In this document: positions 60,022 through 64,000 of the stretch, in pieces | Layout: each line of letters opens with the position of its first letter | Numbering within the stretch: the stretch's first letter is position 1 | NCBI GenBank assembly: GCA_041940425.1 | Contig: JBGTSF010000012.1 | Span: 15,924 to 79,923, forward strand | Reading direction: 5' to 3' | Origin: DATHTS01 sp041940425 | GTDB taxonomy: Bacteria; Acidobacteriota; Blastocatellia; Pyrinomonadales; Pyrinomonadaceae | DNA: 64,000 nt | The notes under the pieces: generated by a model | Databases searched by the model: none | Told to the model about the DNA's origin: nothing | Seen by the model: only the letters and a program-made list of their open reading frames with translations | Program-made: the position numbers and the translations under genes

Positions 60022-61203
60022 ATGAAAACGGTAAATACAAAATTTTGCGTTTTAATTCTCCTGTTCGCGTTTCCGCTTGGTGTCGTTCGGGCAGATGCTC
60101 AAACCGTTTCCGACACTCCCTCACCGCAAAACAGCATGTATAGATGCCGTGAAAGCGGAAGTTATGTTTTGAACCCCAGATTGGCACAAGCCTTGGGCGT
60201 AAGACAAAAATTATGGTATCAAAAAATGTTTCCGTTTTTGTTCAAATACGACCCCGTTCCGAAGATTCCGACGACCGATTTCGAGAGAATTTACGCCCGT
60301 CCGCTGGCGGTCGGCGAATCGAAACGCTCGCAGGAAATACGCGCTAATGCTCAAAAAAAATTGCTCGAAATCCAGCAAACAGCCGAACAGGACTGGCAGA
60401 AATGGCGGGCGATGAATCCGAATGCGGAAAGCGAAGAAACGATAAAAGCGGAAAGACAAATTCGTTTTCAAGGTTTGGCGCAGGAACGGCTCTCGAAATT
60501 CGACTGGAGCGAAAACGGCGTTGATGTCGGCACGGTCGGTCATCAGGGTTTCGAGTGCAACACCTGTTGGGCGTTTGCCTCGGTTGACGCGATGCAGACC
60601 AGCCGGCAGATCGCCGCGCTTCGCCGGACTGATTTGACCGTTGACCGAAATTTGAAACCGAAGGTTCAGCAGCTGGTCAGTTGTCTCGTGCCCGAGAAAA
60701 CGAATTTTTGCCAGTTTAACTGGCACGGCGAGGCGTTCAGTTTTATGGTTGACAGAGGCTTGCCGCTCGGCGGGCTTGGCGAATACGACGACGCCGATTT
60801 TCAAAAATGGAAATGCAGACCCGACCGGTACGTCAAGGCTCTGACATGGGATTTTGTCAGCCCCGATCCGAAATACGTTTCCAAAACCGAAGACATCAAA
60901 CGCGCTCTGATCCTCTACGGTCCGATTGTTTCGATGATCAAATACGACGACTGTTTTTTCCGCTACGGCGGCGGCGTTTTTGACGAAGAGAACAACAAAG
61001 ACGGCACGCATCTGGTTTTGATCATCGGCTGGGACGACGAAAAACAGGCATGGCGCATTAAAAATTCCTTCGGCGAAGAATGGGGCGAGAACGGTTTCGG
61101 CTGGGTAAAATACGGCAGCAACAACATCGGCGAAGGCAGCGCGTGGGTAGCGGCTGATCCGGCGGAAGAAATGGAACTGCAAACGAATCGGGCGCGGAAG
61201 TGA
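60022..61203 (+). CDS. Secreted papain-family (C1) cysteine peptidase
   Basis: 393 residues with a signal peptide (VLILLFAFPLGVVRADAQ). The first about 160 residues form a pro-region-like helical part with no I29 signature recognised. The catalytic set is Gln175 (VGHQGFECNTCWAFASVDAM), Cys182, His330 (DGTHLVLIIGWDDE) and Asn348 (IKNSFGEEWGENGFG), all in the right order. The nucleophile is preceded by another Cys three residues before it (Cys179). It should be an active extracellular or periplasmic peptidase. It starts 82 nt after the BON gene and is followed by its paralogue after 10 nt. Confidence 0.93.
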   Translation: MKTVNTKFCVLILLFAFPLGVVRADAQTVSDTPSPQNSMYRCRESGSYVLNPRLAQALGVRQKLWYQKMFPFLFKYDPVPKIPTTDFERIYARPLAVGESKRSQEIRANAQKKLLEIQQTAEQDWQKWRAMNPNAESEETIKAERQIRFQGLAQERLSKFDWSENGVDVGTVGHQGFECNTCWAFASVDAMQTSRQIAALRRTDLTVDRNLKPKVQQLVSCLVPEKTNFCQFNWHGEAFSFMVDRGLPLGGLGEYDDADFQKWKCRPDRYVKALTWDFVSPDPKYVSKTEDIKRALILYGPIVSMIKYDDCFFRYGGGVFDEENNKDGTHLVLIIGWDDEKQAWRIKNSFGEEWGENGFGWVKYGSNNIGEGSAWVAADPAEEMELQTNRARK

Positions 61204-61213
61204 CGGAGGCTTT

Positions 61214-62455
61214 ATGAAAAAATCAAAATTTACACATCTTTTTGCAATTGTCGGATTGTTATTGATTTTATTTGCGGATGTTTCCGCCCAGCGCGGGAAA
61301 AACAAACCGAAAAGTGTCGGCGCAGATTCTTCGATCAATGACACAAAGCCGCTTCAATGCACTTCAAAAGACGACGGCAAAACCCAAACGACGTATCTCG
61401 TCGGCGGGAGCAAGATGAGTAAAGCGGAGAAAAAAAGACTGGAGAATTTAGGCATTCTGGCGATACCAAAGGGCGAAACCGAACGCGCGAAACAGATCAG
61501 GAAAAACGCCGTCGCTTTTCGTAAACAGCAGATCGAGATTCTTGAAAAGAGTTTCGAGGTCTGGCTCAAAAGGCATCCCGACGCTGCGCCGCAGGAACTC
61601 GAAGACCGGAAAAAGTTTCACGAAGACGCGCTTGAAAGATTCAGCGGCAGCAAAGCCCGGGAATTAGCCGCGCAAAAGAAATGGGATTGGCGCGGCAGGT
61701 TAAATGTCGGTCCCGTTCTGAATCAGGGCGAAGTCTGCAACACTTGCTGGGCGTTTGCCGCGACCAATGCCGCGCAAACAAGTCTTGAAAAAAGCACTCT
61801 TGATACAGCGTCCCAATCGGCTTTTACGCTTTTTGATGACGAGCTGATTGACCTGTCCACGCCGCCGCTGCCGCCGCCGCCGTTTACGTTTCCCTTTGTG
61901 CAGGATTTGTTAAATTGTATGCCGCTCAAAGCGGACGAGATATGCAATAAAGGCTGGCACGGCACGGCGTTCGATTTTATGGTTTACAAAATGGGCATTC
62001 CGATGGCTTTCCTAGACGGTCATACGGTGACAGACCCGGACACGGGCAAGACTGTAACTTACCAAACCAAATACCTGCCCGGACAGAAATTTTCGTGCAA
62101 TCCGACCAGCGGTTTTGTCAAAGCCGCGTCGTGGGATTATGTCAGTTCGCCGCCCGATAAAGTGCCGACGGTCGAAGAATTGAAAACAGCTCTCGTCGAA
62201 CACGGTCCGCTCGTCGCTCCGATCCATTCCGATAATTGCCTGATAAAATACAAAGGCGGCGTTTTCAACGAAAAAAATATGAAGGACATCAATCATGTCG
62301 TTCTGCTCATCGGCTGGGACGATGAGAAACAGGCGTGGCTCGTCAAAAATTCGTGGGGCGAAAACTGGGGCGAAAAAGGCTTCGCCTGGATCAGATACGG
62401 AAGCAACAACATCGGCGTTTTCGCCGCCTGGATTAATGCTCAAAGATATTATTAA
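61214..62455 (+). CDS. Secreted papain-family (C1) cysteine peptidase, paralogue
   Basis: 413 residues with a signal peptide (LFAIVGLLLILFADVSAQ). Catalytic residues: Gln171 (VLNQGEVCNTCWAFAATNAA), Cys178, His361 (DINHVVLLIGWDDEKQAW) and Asn379 (VKNSWGENWGEKGFAWIRYG). The same Cys-x-x-Cys at the active site occurs as in the preceding gene (Cys175, Cys178). A proline-rich insert (about 216-226) is specific to this copy. Tandem paralogues differ in their pro-regions and so may cleave different targets. It starts 10 nt after the first copy. Confidence 0.93.
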   Translation: MKKSKFTHLFAIVGLLLILFADVSAQRGKNKPKSVGADSSINDTKPLQCTSKDDGKTQTTYLVGGSKMSKAEKKRLENLGILAIPKGETERAKQIRKNAVAFRKQQIEILEKSFEVWLKRHPDAAPQELEDRKKFHEDALERFSGSKARELAAQKKWDWRGRLNVGPVLNQGEVCNTCWAFAATNAAQTSLEKSTLDTASQSAFTLFDDELIDLSTPPLPPPPFTFPFVQDLLNCMPLKADEICNKGWHGTAFDFMVYKMGIPMAFLDGHTVTDPDTGKTVTYQTKYLPGQKFSCNPTSGFVKAASWDYVSSPPDKVPTVEELKTALVEHGPLVAPIHSDNCLIKYKGGVFNEKNMKDINHVVLLIGWDDEKQAWLVKNSWGENWGEKGFAWIRYGSNNIGVFAAWINAQRYY

Positions 62456-62468
62456 AAAGGATTTTTAT

Positions 62469-63716
62469 CTACCCGAAAAGACGGGGCAAACTCTTATTTA
62501 AGTTTTTCGGCAAGAGAATTTCCATCGCATCATCAACCGTCACGATTCCGGCGATGTCGCCTTCATCGTCAATGACGGGCAAAGCCAAAAGATTATATTC
62601 GGAGATAGTCTGCGCGACTTCTTCGGCAGAATCCTGCGGATGAGCGGATTGAAATTCGGTTCGCATCACTTCTTCGAGTTTTTTAGTCGGGTCAACGAGG
62701 ATCAAGGTCCGAAGCGTAACGAGTCCGGCAAGCCGCCACGAATTTTCCTCTTCGACGACATAGAGGTAATAGATCATATTCGGCGTTTCCGCCATTTCCC
62801 TTAATGCGGCAATCGTTTCGCCGACCGTCAGACTTTTCGGAAAAGTTACGAATTCGGTCGTCATCAAACCGCCCGCCGTGTCGTGTTCGTAGGGCATCAG
62901 TTCGGCAACGTCGGCGCGTTCCTCGACTTCCATCAGGTCGAAAAGCTCCTGCGCCTTTTCCTCGTCCATCTCGCCGAGAACGTCAACCGCATCGTCGGGC
63001 GACATTTCTTCCAGCAGATCGGCGGCGCGTTCGCGTTCCATTTCTTCGAGAATTCGCGCCTGCGCTTCCGTGGACATTTCTTCGAGCGTGTCGGCGGCGA
63101 TCTCGTCATCGAGAGATTCGACGATTTCCGTCCGGTGAATCGGCGAAAGCGTTTCCGCCAATTGCGCGATCTCGACCGGATGAAGACGCGAGAGTTTGTC
63201 TTTTGAAGATTTTAACTGCACGGTCGCCGTCGCCGTGTCGGTTGCTAAGTATCCGACATCCGCCCAATCCAGAACTTCGACCGCCCGCGAGCTTCCGTAA
63301 AATCCCTGCGGCATCAGACGGCGGACAAAGCCCTGCAAACTGACATCCGCGCCGCTGACGCGCCACGTTCTGCCGACCTGTATGAGCTGAACGTCGTTGA
63401 CGCGGACGACGCGCTTGCCGTCAACGTCAATCAATTGATTGTCCAAAACGTCCTTGTTGAGCAAAACTTCGCCCTCGCGCCGCGTGAACGGACGCAAATC
63501 CAAAACTGTCGTGTTCATTCGTGCGCCGCGTTCGCTGATCTCCTTGATCTTCGACTGCGGCATGAAAAAATCTCTCCGCCTGAGCCGCGCGACCACGCCG
63601 ATCACCGGCGGGTAATCTTCGCTCCCGTAACGCACGATAACGTCTTTGATCGAAGCGATCTTTTCACCGACCGAATCGGCAATCGGGCGACCGAGGATTT
63701 GCGACAGATAAAGCAT
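62469..63716 (-). CDS. PRC-barrel, MgtE-N and CBS-domain protein without a membrane domain
   Basis: 415 residues. Two PRC-barrel-like segments (1-75: SQILGRPIADSVGEKIASIK, and about 85-160) precede the MgtE N-terminal superhelix (HPVEIAQLAETLSPIHRTEI; AQARILEEMERERAADLLEE; DDAVDVLGEMDEEKAQELFD) and a CBS pair (EFVTFPKSLTVGETIAALRE; FQSAHPQDSAEEVAQTISEY; IAGIVTVDDAMEILLP). The MgtE channel's transmembrane domain is absent: the protein ends with NLNKSLPRLFG. This soluble form usually neighbours an Nramp or other divalent-metal transporter and likely gates it; the next gene downstream in that case would be outside the window or on the other strand. Complete, not truncated. Confidence 0.9.
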   Translation of the reverse strand: MLYLSQILGRPIADSVGEKIASIKDVIVRYGSEDYPPVIGVVARLRRRDFFMPQSKIKEISERGARMNTTVLDLRPFTRREGEVLLNKDVLDNQLIDVDGKRVVRVNDVQLIQVGRTWRVSGADVSLQGFVRRLMPQGFYGSSRAVEVLDWADVGYLATDTATATVQLKSSKDKLSRLHPVEIAQLAETLSPIHRTEIVESLDDEIAADTLEEMSTEAQARILEEMERERAADLLEEMSPDDAVDVLGEMDEEKAQELFDLMEVEERADVAELMPYEHDTAGGLMTTEFVTFPKSLTVGETIAALREMAETPNMIYYLYVVEEENSWRLAGLVTLRTLILVDPTKKLEEVMRTEFQSAHPQDSAEEVAQTISEYNLLALPVIDDEGDIAGIVTVDDAMEILLPKNLNKSLPRLFG

Positions 63717-63980
63717 AAACTAAAGATAAACGATGTTGCGGAAAGTTTGAAGTGAACAATAAATGACTTTGATAAAACAACGTCTTTTATATTCTCCGGC
63801 TATTTCATAAAAACTCGTATTTATTCGGATAACATTTTTTCATGCGTTTGAGTTTTTCTGTAAGATTTTGAAGATTTTTGTCATATATAAATAGACAACA
63901 AATATTAACGATCGGATTTTGAAAGCAGTGTGGACGGTTTTACCTAAACACATTCAATAAAGAAAGGAGGAAAATCAAAT

Positions 63981-64000
63981 GGCTGTAGCAGACAAATATC
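63981..64000 (+). CDS. First codons of a gene cut by the right edge
   Basis: ATG at 63981 with the strong ribosome site AAAGGAGGAAAATCAA begins MAVADKY and runs out of the window. Nothing more can be said about the product. The 264-nt spacer upstream (63717-63980) should hold its promoter and that of the MgtE-N gene on the other strand. Confidence 0.6.

Noticed and set aside
60211..61344. A 377-codon open frame on the minus strand opposite the first papain-like peptidase gene
   Set aside because: It is antisense to a gene with a full catalytic set and has a composition typical of the reverse of codon-biased DNA. No motif or ribosome site supports it.

Overview
The window reads as a chromosomal segment of an Acidobacteriota bacterium, most likely of the Blastocatellia/Pyrinomonadales type. 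This is inferred from family content: CarboxypepD_reg-like TonB receptors, several Ser/Thr kinases with the short acidobacterial N-terminal domain, TPR or TolB-type C-termini, a TIGR02999-like ECF sigma factor and a Reg_prop/Y_Y_Y sensor kinase. No ribosomal RNA is present to confirm it. GC looks moderate, with frequent TTG/GTG starts and A/T-rich spacers.

Layout. 1-7660 (minus): a chemosensory operon, TPR/zinc-ribbon/receiver protein -> CheW -> two MCPs -> double-Hpt CheA cut by the left edge. 8046-13019 (plus): a TrxR-like flavoprotein without CxxC and a large TonB-dependent receptor. 13095-19448 (minus): TPR lipoprotein-like protein, histidine phosphatase, the prfA/DUF1385/rpmE translation block, a small membrane protein and a methyltransferase. 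19577-23498: a DinB remnant, a KaiC-like ATPase with a hybrid kinase, and a mug-type glycosylase. 23500-25742: guaA with a vapBC module lying between two copies of the guaA 3' end. 25925-29141 and the kinase to 32460 (minus): lipoprotein, mini-pilin, small protein, C70-like cysteine peptidase, and a two-component operon that encloses a Y1-transposase-like protein. 32637-37767: tRNA-Asn, HNH protein, sugar dehydrogenase and a second TonB receptor. 37920-47316: UbiB-like kinase, HemW, a lipoprotein, PurL interrupted by a full intein, and two thioredoxin-fold secreted proteins. 47553-62455: three Ser/Thr kinases, an ECF sigma factor, a small enzyme cluster on minus, a BON protein and two secreted papain-like peptidases. 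62469-64000: a PRC/MgtE-N/CBS protein and the first codons of a plus-strand gene.

The most striking items are: (1) a 478-residue LAGLIDADG intein in PurL; (2) a Y1/IS200-type protein whose HUH histidines are replaced, embedded in tight operon spacing between a sensor kinase and its NarL-type regulator; (3) a toxin-antitoxin pair bounded by a 44-bp direct repeat of the guaA end; (4) a 31-residue gene that is only a type IV prepilin signal and helix; (5) a system of spacer sequences: nearly every long spacer is filled by a perfect long inverted repeat or by short-word arrays in opposing orientation, and the same words occur in frame inside hemW, purL and the flavoprotein.

Limits: all family names rest on motif recognition by eye. 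No database search, structure prediction or folding calculation was run.
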